Of a stretch of 64,000 nt of DNA, positions 7,750 through 16,450 are shown in pieces. Numbering within the stretch: the first letter of the stretch is position 1; each line of letters begins with the position of its first letter. The DNA comes from Anaerolineae bacterium (lineage in GTDB: Bacteria; Chloroflexota; Anaerolineae; Promineifilales; Promineifilaceae). Both the position numbers and the translations under genes were made by a program. The notes below the pieces were generated by a model. That model was not told the origin of the DNA, did no database searches, and was given only the letters and a program-made list of their open reading frames with translations. The DNA lies in assembly GCA_030425205.1 (NCBI GenBank), contig JAUIAP010000017.1:62001-126000 (forward strand), written 5' to 3'.

Positions 7750-8445
7750 TCAATGGTGTGTTGAGTCACACAATGTGTTAAGTGGACAATTCCCACATTG
7801 GGGTGATTTGACCGAGCAGAACGTGTCGGCATGTTGCGTAAATAGGACGTTGAGTGTATTCCATTCAGCCCGGGGAACAAATTCTACAAGTTGTGTTTCG
7901 ATCGATTCGGCCGAATGTCCCTCTGCAAATCGCATTCGCTGAGCAACACGCCATACGCGTGAATCGACGATAATTCCAGCCGTCTTTCCATACAGTTCAG
8001 ACAAAATTAAATAGGCCGAGCGACGTGAAATACCGGGCAGCTTTGTCAACTCAATGAGCTCATTAGGCACGATGCCGCCATATTCAGCCAGCAACATTTC
8101 GCTAGCTAGTTGCAGATGTTTGGCTTTGCGTCGATTAAACTTGGTGGGTTTGATAATCCGTTGGAGGTCACGGTTATCGGCCGCTAATAAAGCCTCAGGA
8201 TCGGGATACTTCGCAAAAAGCTCTGTCGTCACCATGTTTACGACGCTCTCTTCAGATTGCACACACAAAATCGCAGCAACCAACAGTTGAAATGGCGTGT
8301 CATAAACAAGCGTTTCTGGCAGATTTTTCGAATAGTGCTGTTTTAACAAACGGGAACAGGCGAGGTATTTTTCTTGCTTGTGTGGGATCGATTGAATGGC
8401 GTGTGGGCGGGTATTTTGTCGAGGTGATGTCAAATTCACAACCAA
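7750..8445 (-). CDS. endonuclease III-like HhH-GPD glycosylase lacking the catalytic Lys
   Basis: HhH-GPD base-excision repair family. The roughly 230-aa product has the helix-hairpin-helix LPGISRRSA (about residues 137-144), the catalytic Asp in IIVDSRVW (D161) and a 4Fe-4S loop with four cysteines (C210, C217, C220, C226, spacing C-x6-C-x2-C-x5-C). Endonuclease III has Lys in LPGVGRKTA; here that position is Arg (R142), so beta-lyase activity is doubtful and a monofunctional glycosylase is likely. The start is uncertain: TTG 8445 or GTG 8439 are possible and no good ribosome-binding site is visible. Confidence 0.8.
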   Translation of the reverse strand: MVVNLTSPRQNTRPHAIQSIPHKQEKYLACSRLLKQHYSKNLPETLVYDTPFQLLVAAILCVQSEESVVNMVTTELFAKYPDPEALLAADNRDLQRIIKPTKFNRRKAKHLQLASEMLLAEYGGIVPNELIELTKLPGISRRSAYLILSELYGKTAGIIVDSRVWRVAQRMRFAEGHSAESIETQLVEFVPRAEWNTLNVLFTQHADTFCSVKSPQCGNCPLNTLCDSTHH

Positions 8446-8737
8446 CTTTCCTTATATTCGTTTCTACCATTACAGTGCAACACCCAACTTCTGTTATGAA
8501 CATGGATGACGATAAGATAGGATAACATGCTCGCTAGATTTCCCATATCCACCGAAAGTACCATTCATAGCAGAATCTTGTAAGTTTGATTGCAATCGGC
8601 GTGGCGCGTAATCCGACTAAGCGTTGATCGACCTCCTATAGTTAGCAAGTGTCAGATATTCGACCTTCAAATTTCTGGCAGAAACTCGATTTTTCAGGGC
8701 TTATAATTTACATCACTTTTCGTCACGATTGGTCTGA

Positions 8738-9529
8738 TTAGCTGGTCGAGGCTGGGGCAGGATAAAATAAGCAGCGCAATCCGTTGCGCGTGAACGGCTT
8801 CCACGCGCCTTCGGGCTGCGCCAATCTGTCGGCGATAACCCAATGGACAAGTGGGTTCAGCCCCAGACCTGTATGACTGGCTGCGACTGCAATATTCTCC
8901 GTCTCACCTTCCAATCTTTCGATGCAACATTCCCAGGCGACAACGCCATCCGTGCGACTATAAATGGAGGTCGTGGGAACAGGGGGCGGTTCGGATGCCT
9001 GCTCTAGAAGTTCTCTATCAAAATCTTGAATGCGTTTACGGCTAATGCGCTCAAAAAGTGGGCTGATATTGTTGGCGTGCGGATTTTCATTGAATGGGCT
9101 GCCTAAGGTGATTACTGAACGCACCGATTCAGGGGCCAGCCGTGCCAATTCACGCGCATAGACACCTCCCAAGCTCCAGCCAATCAAGCTAACCTTTTTG
9201 CCATATTTGGCCTGTAACCGCACAATTTCTCGATAGCTGTTGGCATCACGGGTAACACCTTTCCGCAAATCGAGCCCACGTCCATAGTTGCGCCCCTGCC
9301 CCCAATCGTAAGTTGCATAACCACGGCTACGCAAAAATAGACGTAACGGAATGGTGGAGCGACCGCTGGCCATAAAACCGGGCAAGACAAAGACGGGATG
9401 TCCGTCGCCGCGCGGCGCATGTTGGAGCAGTGGAAACGTCAGGGCAAACGCGCCCAATTCATAAGGCGCACGGGTTTCAAGCAGCAGTTTGTAGAGCGGT
9501 GGGCGTTTCGCGTAATAGGTGCGTGGCAT
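8738..9529 (-). CDS. alpha/beta-hydrolase, lipase/esterase-like
   Basis: 263-aa alpha/beta-hydrolase. HPVFVLPGFMASG (about residues 44-56) is the oxyanion region. The nucleophile elbow is GWSLGG (S119), the acid is in SRTDGVVAW (D194) and the catalytic His in SHTGLGLNP (H219), so the triad is complete. The GWSLGGVYARELA pattern resembles PGAP1/lipase-class-2 relatives that act on acyl esters. There is no signal peptide, so it is likely cytoplasmic. Substrate unknown. The gene is monocistronic. Confidence 0.8.
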   Translation of the reverse strand: MPRTYYAKRPPLYKLLLETRAPYELGAFALTFPLLQHAPRGDGHPVFVLPGFMASGRSTIPLRLFLRSRGYATYDWGQGRNYGRGLDLRKGVTRDANSYREIVRLQAKYGKKVSLIGWSLGGVYARELARLAPESVRSVITLGSPFNENPHANNISPLFERISRKRIQDFDRELLEQASEPPPVPTTSIYSRTDGVVAWECCIERLEGETENIAVAASHTGLGLNPLVHWVIADRLAQPEGAWKPFTRNGLRCLFYPAPASTS

Positions 9530-9674
9530 AGTGGGATATTCTCAAAGATATTATGCGTAAACTGTAGGTTGTTTCGGCCGAAAATGCAACTGCAAAAAAG
9601 AGGGTGAAATCGGCCGAATATGATTGAGCATAGCCCTAAATCTCGCTATAGTCACGGTCAATGTATTGGTTTTT

Positions 9675-9680
9675 TATAAT
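9675..9680 (+). promoter_or_regulatory. -10 box TATAAT before the 32-aa lipopeptide gene
   Basis: TATAAT lies 27 nt before the ATG at 9708. No convincing -35 hexamer is visible at 16-18 nt. Confidence 0.45.
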
Positions 9681-9707
9681 GGCACATATCGAGAAAAGGG
9701 AGCTTGC

Positions 9708-9806
9708 ATGTCATCTAAAACACCCGTTTTGCTATATGCGACGGTCATGTTACTGTTATTCATCGCAATGACAATGTTGCTATCGGCCTGCATTGCCGTG
9801 GTCTAG
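9708..9806 (+). CDS. 32-aa lipopeptide-like small protein
   Basis: A tiny ORF encoding Met-Ser-Ser-Lys, then a hydrophobic run and a lipobox-like Leu-Ser-Ala-Cys (C28) followed by only Ile-Ala-Val-Val. If processed by signal peptidase II it would leave a five-residue lipopeptide. Support for expression: TATAAT at 9675, AAGGGAG 5 nt before the ATG, and a strong terminator at 9822. It could equally be a simple one-helix membrane protein. No family recognised. Confidence 0.5.
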   Translation: MSSKTPVLLYATVMLLLFIAMTMLLSACIAVV

Positions 9807-9821
9807 CTGTGATTGTGACTG

Positions 9822-9860
9822 AAAAACAAAAAACCCACCGCAATGGTGGGTTTTTTGTTT
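9822..9860. terminator. bidirectional Rho-independent terminator
   Basis: AAAACCCACC and GGTGGGTTTT arms with a GCAA(T) loop are flanked by A-rich and T-rich runs, giving T runs on both strands. It serves the small lipopeptide gene (+) and tRNA-Gln (-). Confidence 0.85.
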
Positions 9861-9936
9861 TGGCTGACGAGGCAGGACTTGAACCTGCAACACCCGGATT
9901 CAGAGACCGGTGCTCTGCCAGTTGAGCTACTCGTCA
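9861..9936 (-). tRNA. tRNA-Gln (anticodon CTG)
   Basis: Minus-strand cloverleaf: acceptor TGACGAG pairs with CTCGTCA, followed by discriminator G and encoded CCA. The D arm is AGCTCAACTGGCAGAGC, the anticodon loop CTCTGAA (CTG, reads CAG) and the T loop TTCAAGT. One T-T mismatch closes the anticodon stem. Confidence 0.92.
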
Positions 9937-10043
9937 ATGCAGCTAGGGATTTTAGCAGAAGGTTGAAAAGGTTGCAAAATCGGCCGAAAATTCTTACCAT
10001 AAAAGAACAGACGTTCACTCAACTTTTCAACAGGAGTATACAA

Positions 10044-10835
10044 ATGAGCCATTTCGTCCAAAAATATCCCGAAAATACCTTTAACTGGATCGATCTCTCC
10101 ACAAGTGATGTTGGTGCTGCCAAGCAATTCTACACACAGCTCTTTGGTTGGGAAGCCGAAGATCAGCCACTCCCACAAGGCGGAACATATACAATGCTAC
10201 GCATGAATGGCAAAAGCGTTGCAGGACTTGGTCAACTGCCCCCTGACCAATTAGCCTCTGGACATGAAGCCTATTGGTCTTCCTATGTAAGTGTAGCTGA
10301 TACAGACGCAATGACCGACAAGGCAGCCGCTCTCGGCGCGACGATTATCATGCCTGCGATGACTGTAATGGATGAAGGGCGCGTTTCAGTCATCAATGAC
10401 CCAACTGGCGCATATATCGGTCTCTGGCAACCGAAAAACCATATTGGTGCGCAGTTGGTCAATATCCCGAATACGCTGGTTTGGAATGAGCTGGCGACAC
10501 ACAAGCTCGACGCTGCCAAATCTTTCTATTGTGATCTCTTTGGCTGGTCGTTCCATTCTGATGAGCAATACGCAATGTTCAAGAACGGTGAACGGTGGGC
10601 CGGCGGTCTCGTCCATATGCCTGAATACATGCCAGAGGGCACGATCCCACACTGGGGCGTCTACATTCTTGTTGACGACGTTGCCCAAACGGTGGCAAAG
10701 GCACTATCGCTTGGCGGAGCAACAATATTGGACAATACAAAGGTCAGTGAAACAGGCACAATGGCTGTCATTCGCGATGGACAAGGTGGGGCATTTTCAA
10801 TTATGAAGATGGACGCGGTTGATCCTATGCCCTAA
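10044..10835 (+). CDS. two-domain VOC (glyoxalase/bleomycin-resistance fold) protein
   Basis: 263-aa protein with two vicinal-oxygen-chelate modules (about residues 10-125 and 135-255). Each starts with a (W/V)xxL..D...AK.FY..LFGW pattern: DLSTSDVGAAKQFYTQLFGW and ATHKLDAAKSFYCDLFGW. They end with DPTGAYIGLWQ and DGQGGAFSIMK. This is the layout of the mycobacterial CFP-30B/27-kDa antigen group, whose reaction is not settled. Metal ligands are not obvious. ATG 10044 is chosen because AGGAG precedes it; upstream in-frame sequence runs through the tRNA-Gln gene. Confidence 0.85.
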   Translation: MSHFVQKYPENTFNWIDLSTSDVGAAKQFYTQLFGWEAEDQPLPQGGTYTMLRMNGKSVAGLGQLPPDQLASGHEAYWSSYVSVADTDAMTDKAAALGATIIMPAMTVMDEGRVSVINDPTGAYIGLWQPKNHIGAQLVNIPNTLVWNELATHKLDAAKSFYCDLFGWSFHSDEQYAMFKNGERWAGGLVHMPEYMPEGTIPHWGVYILVDDVAQTVAKALSLGGATILDNTKVSETGTMAVIRDGQGGAFSIMKMDAVDPMP

Positions 10836-11201
10836 CGGTGTGGGTCTATGACCTTTCAGAATATATTGTCGTGTTCGATTCTCACCCCAAAGAATTTTGG
10901 CTCTTCTGTGACAATTGCATTGATAAAAAGTTCATTGAGCAGGTCGCACCCCAATAATAATTTTCCACCAACCTATCTACAGAAGGAACTTATTTGCACC
11001 AAGACCCAAAAAAGAACCTAAAAAGTCACCAACTTGTCATTCAGTTTATTTTGGGGTAGACTTGTTTTGGCGAACTATTTGCTTATGTGCTTGCTTACAG
11101 TAAACTAGAGGCAATCAAAAGTTGATCGAACGAAGCGGAGTTTGAATGTCGATCTATTCCACTAATCCATTTTATATCAATTACAACGCCATAGGTGAGC
11201 C
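10836..11201. other. 366-bp spacer upstream of the peptide ABC operon
   Basis: No ORF with coding character and no RNA gene seen. It is moderately AT-rich toward its right half and should hold the promoter of the ABC operon, but I cannot pick a convincing -35/-10 pair. Confidence 0.4.
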
Positions 11202-12194
11202 ATGCCCCAATTACTTGAGGTAGATAATCTGGTAACAAAGTTCCATACCGAAGATGGCATTGTCCATGCCGTCAACGGTATCTCTTACACAGTCAACGAA
11301 CGGGAGTCATTGGCAATTGTCGGCGAGAGTGGTTCTGGGAAGTCTGTCGGCGTTAAGTCGCTCATCGGGCTAGTTCCATCCCCTCCCGGCAAAGTTGAAG
11401 AAGGTCAGGTCTTTTTCAACGGCGAAGACTTACTCTCACTCTCCAAAGAGCAGATGCGCCGCATTCGGGGGAAAGACATCTCTATGATCTTTCAAGACCC
11501 GATGACATCCCTAAACCCTGTCTTGACAATTGAGCGACAGATGACGGAGGCCGCTCGCCAGCATTTGGGCATGGGGCGCGCAGAAGCACGCAAACAGGCC
11601 GTCGAAATGCTCGATTTGGTTGGCATCCCCAATGCGGTGAATCGTTTGAGGAACTTTCCGCATGAGTTTTCTGGGGGACAACGCCAACGCATCATGATTG
11701 CAATGGCGCTGGTCACACGCCCTGCGTTGCTAATTGCGGATGAGCCAACAACAGCCCTCGATGTAACCATCCAAGCTCAAATTCTCGACCTCGTCGACCG
11801 CCTAAAAGAAAAGCTAGGGATGGCAATGATCTGGATTACCCATGATCTGGGCGTTGTTGCAGAGATGGCGGATCGCGTCGCCGTGATGTACTCCGGCTTT
11901 ATTGTCGAAATGGCGGAAGTTGATGACTTGTTTGAGCATACAAGTCACCCCTACACGCTTGGATTGCTAGAGTCATTGCCTGAGATTAATCTTGAGGCCA
12001 ATCAACGGCTTATTCCAATTCAAGGCTCCCCACCCGATCTTTTAATTGAGCCAACTCATTGCCCATTTGCACCACGCTGCCGTTTTGCAGTGGAGAAATG
12101 CTGGCAAGAAAATCCGCCTCTTGAAGAAGTCGCAAAAGGCCACAAAACCGCTTGTTGGCAGTGGGAAGAAGTTCGACATGGAGCAAGCTTATGA
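11202..12194 (+). CDS. oppD: oligopeptide/dipeptide ABC transporter ATP-binding protein (OppD/DppD)
   Basis: First of two ATPases powering peptide import. The 330-aa product has Walker [11 protein letters not shown] (41-50), Q-loop [10 protein letters not shown], signature FSGGQRQR (about 156-163), Walker B LLIADEP (about 176-182) and the H-loop in THDLG. The C-terminal Opp/Dpp extension has Cys-rich HCPFAPRC and CWQ, matching the iron-sulfur-type C-terminal motif of this family. It begins the operon oppD-oppF-SBP-oppB-oppC and its stop overlaps the oppF start by ATGA. Confidence 0.93.
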   Translation: MPQLLEVDNLVTKFHTEDGIVHAVNGISYTVNERESLAIVGESGSGKSVGVKSLIGLVPSPPGKVEEGQVFFNGEDLLSLSKEQMRRIRGKDISMIFQDPMTSLNPVLTIERQMTEAARQHLGMGRAEARKQAVEMLDLVGIPNAVNRLRNFPHEFSGGQRQRIMIAMALVTRPALLIADEPTTALDVTIQAQILDLVDRLKEKLGMAMIWITHDLGVVAEMADRVAVMYSGFIVEMAEVDDLFEHTSHPYTLGLLESLPEINLEANQRLIPIQGSPPDLLIEPTHCPFAPRCRFAVEKCWQENPPLEEVAKGHKTACWQWEEVRHGASL

Positions 12195-13207
12195 GCGAGA
12201 CAAAAGAGAAAGAAGTCCTTCTATCGATTAAAGGTTTAAAGAAGTACTTCCCAATTCATAAAGGCGTCTTTCTACGTCATGTTGGTGATGTAAAAGCGGT
12301 TGATGGGGTTGACTTCAATATCTATCGGGGTGAAACGCTCGGCTTAGTCGGTGAAAGTGGTTGTGGCAAATCGACGACGGGCCGCACGATTCTCCAATTG
12401 CTGGAGCCAACCGATGGGCAAGTCACTTATAAGGATAAAGAGCTCGTTGGGATGAACGCGGGGCAGTTGCGTAATTTGCGCCAAGAGATGCAGATCATCT
12501 TTCAAGACCCCTATGCCTCGCTTAATCCACGCAAGACAATCGGCCGATCTATCGGTGAACCAATGGAAATCCACAACATTGGCAATACAAAAAGCCGACT
12601 GGAACGTGTCCGCGAGTTGCTTGATCTTGTCGGGTTAAACGCAAATTTCTACTCGCGCTTCCCCCATGAGTTTTCTGGTGGACAGCGGCAACGTATTGGT
12701 ATTGCCCGCGCCTTGGCGACCAATCCTGAATTTATCGTCGCGGATGAACCAATTTCGGCACTCGACGTTTCAATTCAGGCCCAAGTTGTCAACTTAATGG
12801 ATGATCTCAAACAGCAGTTTGGATTGACCTATCTCTTTATTGCCCATGACCTCTCAATGGTGCGCTATATTAGCGACCGCGTTGCCGTGATGTATTTGGG
12901 CAGAATCGTAGAACTTGGGGATTGTGATGAAGTTTATGACAAGCCGCTTCATCCCTACACACAGGCGTTATTGTCGTCTATCCCCATCCCCAACCCCAAA
13001 GCCAAGCGCACTAAAAAACGTATAATTCTTGAAGGTGGCGTTCCAAACCCGTCTAATCCACCATCGGGCTGCCACTTTCATCCTCGCTGTCGTTACAAGA
13101 CCGAGATATGCGAAACAGATGACCCTAAATTCCGCAATCTAGGCACTGAACAAGCAGAACACTATGTTGCATGTCATCATGCTGAACAGTTCCTTGTCCC
13201 TAGTTAA
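12191..13207 (+). CDS. oppF: oligopeptide/dipeptide ABC transporter ATP-binding protein (OppF/DppF)
   Basis: Second ATPase of the peptide importer; 338 aa. Walker [10 protein letters not shown] (about residue 54), signature [15 protein letters not shown] (about 160-174), Walker B FIVADEP, and C-terminal [15 protein letters not shown] typical of the oligopeptide-type extension. The N terminus ([12 protein letters not shown]) is the usual OppF/DppF start. ATG 12191 overlaps the oppD stop in an ATGA junction, indicating translational coupling. Confidence 0.93.
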   Translation: MSETKEKEVLLSIKGLKKYFPIHKGVFLRHVGDVKAVDGVDFNIYRGETLGLVGESGCGKSTTGRTILQLLEPTDGQVTYKDKELVGMNAGQLRNLRQEMQIIFQDPYASLNPRKTIGRSIGEPMEIHNIGNTKSRLERVRELLDLVGLNANFYSRFPHEFSGGQRQRIGIARALATNPEFIVADEPISALDVSIQAQVVNLMDDLKQQFGLTYLFIAHDLSMVRYISDRVAVMYLGRIVELGDCDEVYDKPLHPYTQALLSSIPIPNPKAKRTKKRIILEGGVPNPSNPPSGCHFHPRCRYKTEICETDDPKFRNLGTEQAEHYVACHHAEQFLVPS

Positions 13208-13287
13208 GCGGGTGTGGAGGTAATTTATTGACAAAATCGTCATTAACCAACTCAAGCGGATTCGAAAAAACAAAAAGAGGATTTGAA

Positions 13288-15195
13288 ATGAAAAACAATT
13301 TGTTATTGAAAATGATTGGTATTCTGCTCACGCTAAGCTTCGTGCTTGCGGCGTGCGGCCAGGCTGAGCCTGAAATTGTCGAAAAAGTCGTCACTTCTGT
13401 CGTCGAGAAAGTCGTCACTTCTGTCGTCGAAATCGAAGGCCAAGAAGTCGTCGTCACTTCTGTCGTCGAAGTTGTCGAGGAAGTTGTTGTTACGGCAACA
13501 CCAGACCCAAGCATGACTGACGAGATGATGGATCAACCAGTAACTTTGAACTGGAACTGGGGTTCGGAACCACCATCGGCCGATCCTTCCCTTGCGACCG
13601 ACACAACGTCAGTTGACATCGTTGGTAACATCTTCATGGGTTTGACGCGCTTTGACCCGAATACGGGTGAAGTCATTCCATATTTGGCGACCGATTGGGA
13701 AGTTGGCGAAGATGCCGACGGCAACCAAACGTGGACGTTCAACATGCGCTCGGACATCCCATGGGTCAAATATAACCCTGTTACGGGTGAGACCACGCAA
13801 GAAGTTGACGCAGACGGCAACCCCCGTTTCGTTACGGCGCATGACGTTGTCTATGGTGTCAAACGCACCATCGATCCAAATACCGCATCTGATTACTCAT
13901 ACGTACTTTACATCATCAAGAACGCTGCCGAAGTTAATGGTGGCTCTGAAGAACTAACCATTGACGATCTTGGTGTGACCGCAGTTGACGATGACACCGT
14001 TATGTTCACGCTAGAAAATCCAGCAGGTTTCTTCCCTGCAATTGCTGGTATGTGGATTGCTGATCCAATGCCACAATGGGCAATTGAAGAATGGGGCGAC
14101 CAATGGACAGAGGCTGGCTTGATTGTCACCAACGGCCCATACACAATGGAAAGCTGGATTCATGGTGGACAGTTGAACTTGGTCAAAAATGACCTGTGGC
14201 CAGATGCCGACACCGTTCAAATCGAGCGTATTGAAGGCGTTATGATTGTTGAAGCTTCAACATCATTTGACCTTTACGAAAACAATGAACTTGACACAAC
14301 GGGCGTACCACTTCCTCAGATGGACCGCGTGCGTGTTGATGAAGTATTGAGCCAAGAGTATCTCAGTGCGCCTGTTCCATGTACCTACTACTATGGTTTT
14401 AACAACCAAAAGTATCCATTCACCGACCAGCGTGTGCGTGCCGCATTTAGCCAGGCAATTGATCGCCAAAGCTTGATCGACAACGTGTTGAAGGGTGGAC
14501 AGATTCCTGCAACTTCATTCGCGCCTCCCGGAATGTTCGGTGCGCCAGAACCCGGCACAGTTGGTCTCGGTTTTGATGCAGATGCGGCAGCAGCTTCACT
14601 GCAATCATTCCTTGACGAAGAAGGTTTGAGCATTGATGATTTTAACGCATTGGGAATTGTCATGATGCACAACACCAGTGAAGCTCATGCGAGCATCGCT
14701 GCTGCTGCTCAACAGATGTGGGCAGATGCACTTGGCGTGTCAGTCAATGTTGAGAACCAAGAGTGGGCTGTCTATCTTGACACCATCAACAAAGACACCC
14801 CCATCGACGAAGCACCACACATCTTCCGTCTAGGCTGGTGTGCTGACTATCCAGATGAAAACAACTGGGTACACGAAGTATTCAACTCAGAAGCAGGTGC
14901 CAACCGTCTACGTCGTAACTGCGTCGATCCAAACTGCCAAGAAGTCACGACAAGTGAATTCGATGAAATCACATCGGCAGCAGGCCGGAGCCAAGATGAA
15001 AATGAGCGTATTGACTTGTACGCACAAGCGGAAGAGATTTTGGCTGTAACCGAGACGGCTTATGCGCCAATTTACCATTACTCGACGGAAAACGTAACGA
15101 AGCCATGGCTAACCCGCAACTTCGCGGCACTAGGTCCAAACGATTTCTACAATTGGACAATCGACATGGATGCAAAACTGGCTGCTCAAGAGTAA
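13288..15195 (+). CDS. peptide ABC transporter substrate-binding lipoprotein
   Basis: Captures peptides outside the membrane for the Opp-type importer (family 5 extracellular solute-binding protein). The 635-aa product has a lipoprotein signal with lipobox VLAAC (C23). Next comes a flexible Glu/Val linker made of VVTSVVE units (about 30-72), encoded by a 24-bp direct repeat, and then the SBP_bac_5 domain (about 80-635) with DPNTGEVIPYLATDW and FNNQKYPFTDQRVRAAFSQA. ATG 13288 has AGAGGA 7 nt upstream. Two strong hairpins separate it from the permease genes, which would favour higher yield of this protein than of the membrane parts. Confidence 0.92.
   Translation: MKNNLLLKMIGILLTLSFVLAACGQAEPEIVEKVVTSVVEKVVTSVVEIEGQEVVVTSVVEVVEEVVVTATPDPSMTDEMMDQPVTLNWNWGSEPPSADPSLATDTTSVDIVGNIFMGLTRFDPNTGEVIPYLATDWEVGEDADGNQTWTFNMRSDIPWVKYNPVTGETTQEVDADGNPRFVTAHDVVYGVKRTIDPNTASDYSYVLYIIKNAAEVNGGSEELTIDDLGVTAVDDDTVMFTLENPAGFFPAIAGMWIADPMPQWAIEEWGDQWTEAGLIVTNGPYTMESWIHGGQLNLVKNDLWPDADTVQIERIEGVMIVEASTSFDLYENNELDTTGVPLPQMDRVRVDEVLSQEYLSAPVPCTYYYGFNNQKYPFTDQRVRAAFSQAIDRQSLIDNVLKGGQIPATSFAPPGMFGAPEPGTVGLGFDADAAAASLQSFLDEEGLSIDDFNALGIVMMHNTSEAHASIAAAAQQMWADALGVSVNVENQEWAVYLDTINKDTPIDEAPHIFRLGWCADYPDENNWVHEVFNSEAGANRLRRNCVDPNCQEVTTSEFDEITSAAGRSQDENERIDLYAQAEEILAVTETAYAPIYHYSTENVTKPWLTRNFAALGPNDFYNWTIDMDAKLAAQE
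13384..13470 (+). repeat. 24-bp direct repeats coding the lipoprotein linker
   Basis: AAAGTCGTCACTTCTGTCGT recurs at 13384 and 13408, with a third diverged unit near 13450. It is in frame and encodes VVTSVVE units. It is coding repetition, not a mobile or CRISPR repeat. Confidence 0.75.
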
Positions 15196-15208
15196 CCATT
15201 GCTATTAG

Positions 15209-15239
15209 GTCAGGAAATACGATCAACGTATTTCCTGAC
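15209..15239 (+). promoter_or_regulatory. intercistronic hairpin 1 (SBP-oppB)
   Basis: GTCAGGAAATACG and CGTATTTCCTGAC form a perfect 13-bp stem with an ATCAA loop, 14 nt after the SBP stop codon. No T run follows, so it is more likely an RNA stabiliser or partial attenuator than a full terminator. Confidence 0.65.
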
Positions 15240-15248
15240 ATTGTGAAC

Positions 15249-15274
15249 AGAGAGGTGTCAATTGACACCTCTCT
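15249..15274 (+). promoter_or_regulatory. intercistronic hairpin 2, perfect 26-bp palindrome
   Basis: AGAGAGGTGTCA and TGACACCTCTCT arms around a central AT form an uninterrupted palindrome, 9 nt after hairpin 1 and 36 nt before oppB. It could be an RNA hairpin or a dimeric-regulator operator. Confidence 0.6.
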
Positions 15275-15310
15275 CAACCAATTTTTGCTAGACGACGAGA
15301 GGGTAAAAGC

Positions 15311-16327
15311 ATGATTCAATATATCATTCGCCGCATATTAACCTTTATTCCAGTTTTTATTCTTGTAGCATTCGTTACCTTTGCGTTGGTGCGTGCGATA
15401 CCGGGTGGCCCATTCGATTTTGTCGGCGACCGCCAGCTTCCACCCCAAGTCGTCGCGAACATCGAGGCTAAATATCATCTTGACTGGCCTGTTTGGAAAC
15501 AATTTCTCTCTTACATGCTGGGCGATGATGTCTTAGGAGAAGAAGGGATTTCGCGCGGCATTATCCGCGGTGATCTCGGTCTCTCATTGCAGTACCGTGG
15601 GCAACAGGTAAGCGATCTAATCAAGACCACATTCCCGGCGTCAGCACAACTTGGCATTATGTCGCTCATTTTGGCACTGCTTATTGGGGTGCCTGCGGGA
15701 ATAATTTCCGCCTTGCGCCAAAATACATGGGCGGACTATGCTGCAACTTTTGGCTCAGTCTTCTTTTTGTCCGTGCCAAACCTCGTACTGGCTCCAATTT
15801 TGATTTGGATTTTAGCCTTAACCTTTGATCTGCTGCCTGTCGCGGGTTGGGAATCGCAAGAACCCTACTTCTTGGGATTTTTGCCAAAGTGGTCTGATTT
15901 AACGGCCGACTATTTCCTACATGCGCTCATGCCTGTTTTCGCTCTGGGGACTGCATCGGCCGCCGGCATTGCACGATTGACACGGGCAAGTTTGCTTCAA
16001 GTCATTCGAGAAGATTACATCGATATGGCACGTGCAAAGGGGTTGCGCGAGCGCACCATCATCATTGTCCATGCACTAAAAAACAGCATGATTCCAGTAG
16101 TCACCTTACTCGGCCCCATGTTTGCTGGTCTTGTGACAGGAACGTTCATTGTTGAGTCGATATTTGGCATCAACGGAATGGGCAAGTTTTTCGTCACCAG
16201 CATTGGTAATCGGGACTATACGGTTCTGCTTGGTGTCACGTTGCTGTTTTCTATCATTTTGATGGTTTCCAATCTGATGGTTGATATCGCCTATGCATGG
16301 CTAGACCCACGAATTCGTTACGATTAA
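15311..16327 (+). CDS. oppB: peptide ABC transporter permease (OppB/DppB)
   Basis: 338-aa inner-membrane permease. The start YIIRRILTFIPVFILVAFVTFAL is the usual first helix of OppB/DppB proteins, followed by RAIPGGPF. The BPD_transp_1 region carries the coupling-loop pattern EDYIDMARAKGL (about residues 235-247) that contacts the ATPases. About six membrane segments. GAGAGGG precedes the ATG. Confidence 0.93.
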   Translation: MIQYIIRRILTFIPVFILVAFVTFALVRAIPGGPFDFVGDRQLPPQVVANIEAKYHLDWPVWKQFLSYMLGDDVLGEEGISRGIIRGDLGLSLQYRGQQVSDLIKTTFPASAQLGIMSLILALLIGVPAGIISALRQNTWADYAATFGSVFFLSVPNLVLAPILIWILALTFDLLPVAGWESQEPYFLGFLPKWSDLTADYFLHALMPVFALGTASAAGIARLTRASLLQVIREDYIDMARAKGLRERTIIIVHALKNSMIPVVTLLGPMFAGLVTGTFIVESIFGINGMGKFFVTSIGNRDYTVLLGVTLLFSIILMVSNLMVDIAYAWLDPRIRYD

Positions 16328-16343
16328 GCAAGAAGCGGCTTAT

Positions 16344-16432
16344 TCATAGTTGCTAGTAGCGAGTAAGAAGGATGACCATTTTGAATTTTTCTTCACAGGC
16401 AACTAGCGGCTGGCCACTATCCACGAGAGATC
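16344..16432. repeat. degenerate inverted heptamer stretch between oppB and oppC
   Basis: Left part reads ATAGTTG CTAGTAG CGAGTAA. The right part, GGCAACT AGCGGCT GGCCACT, contains inverse versions of AGTTGCC. It resembles the heptamer arrays at 52-63 kb but is degenerate. Confidence 0.35.
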
Positions 16433-16450
16433 TTTTAGAGGAGAAATTTG

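Noticed and set aside
13384-13470. Direct repeats of about 24 bp that could look like a CRISPR array or VNTR
   Set aside because: They are in frame inside the peptide-binding lipoprotein, have no spacers, and encode its VVTSVVE linker.
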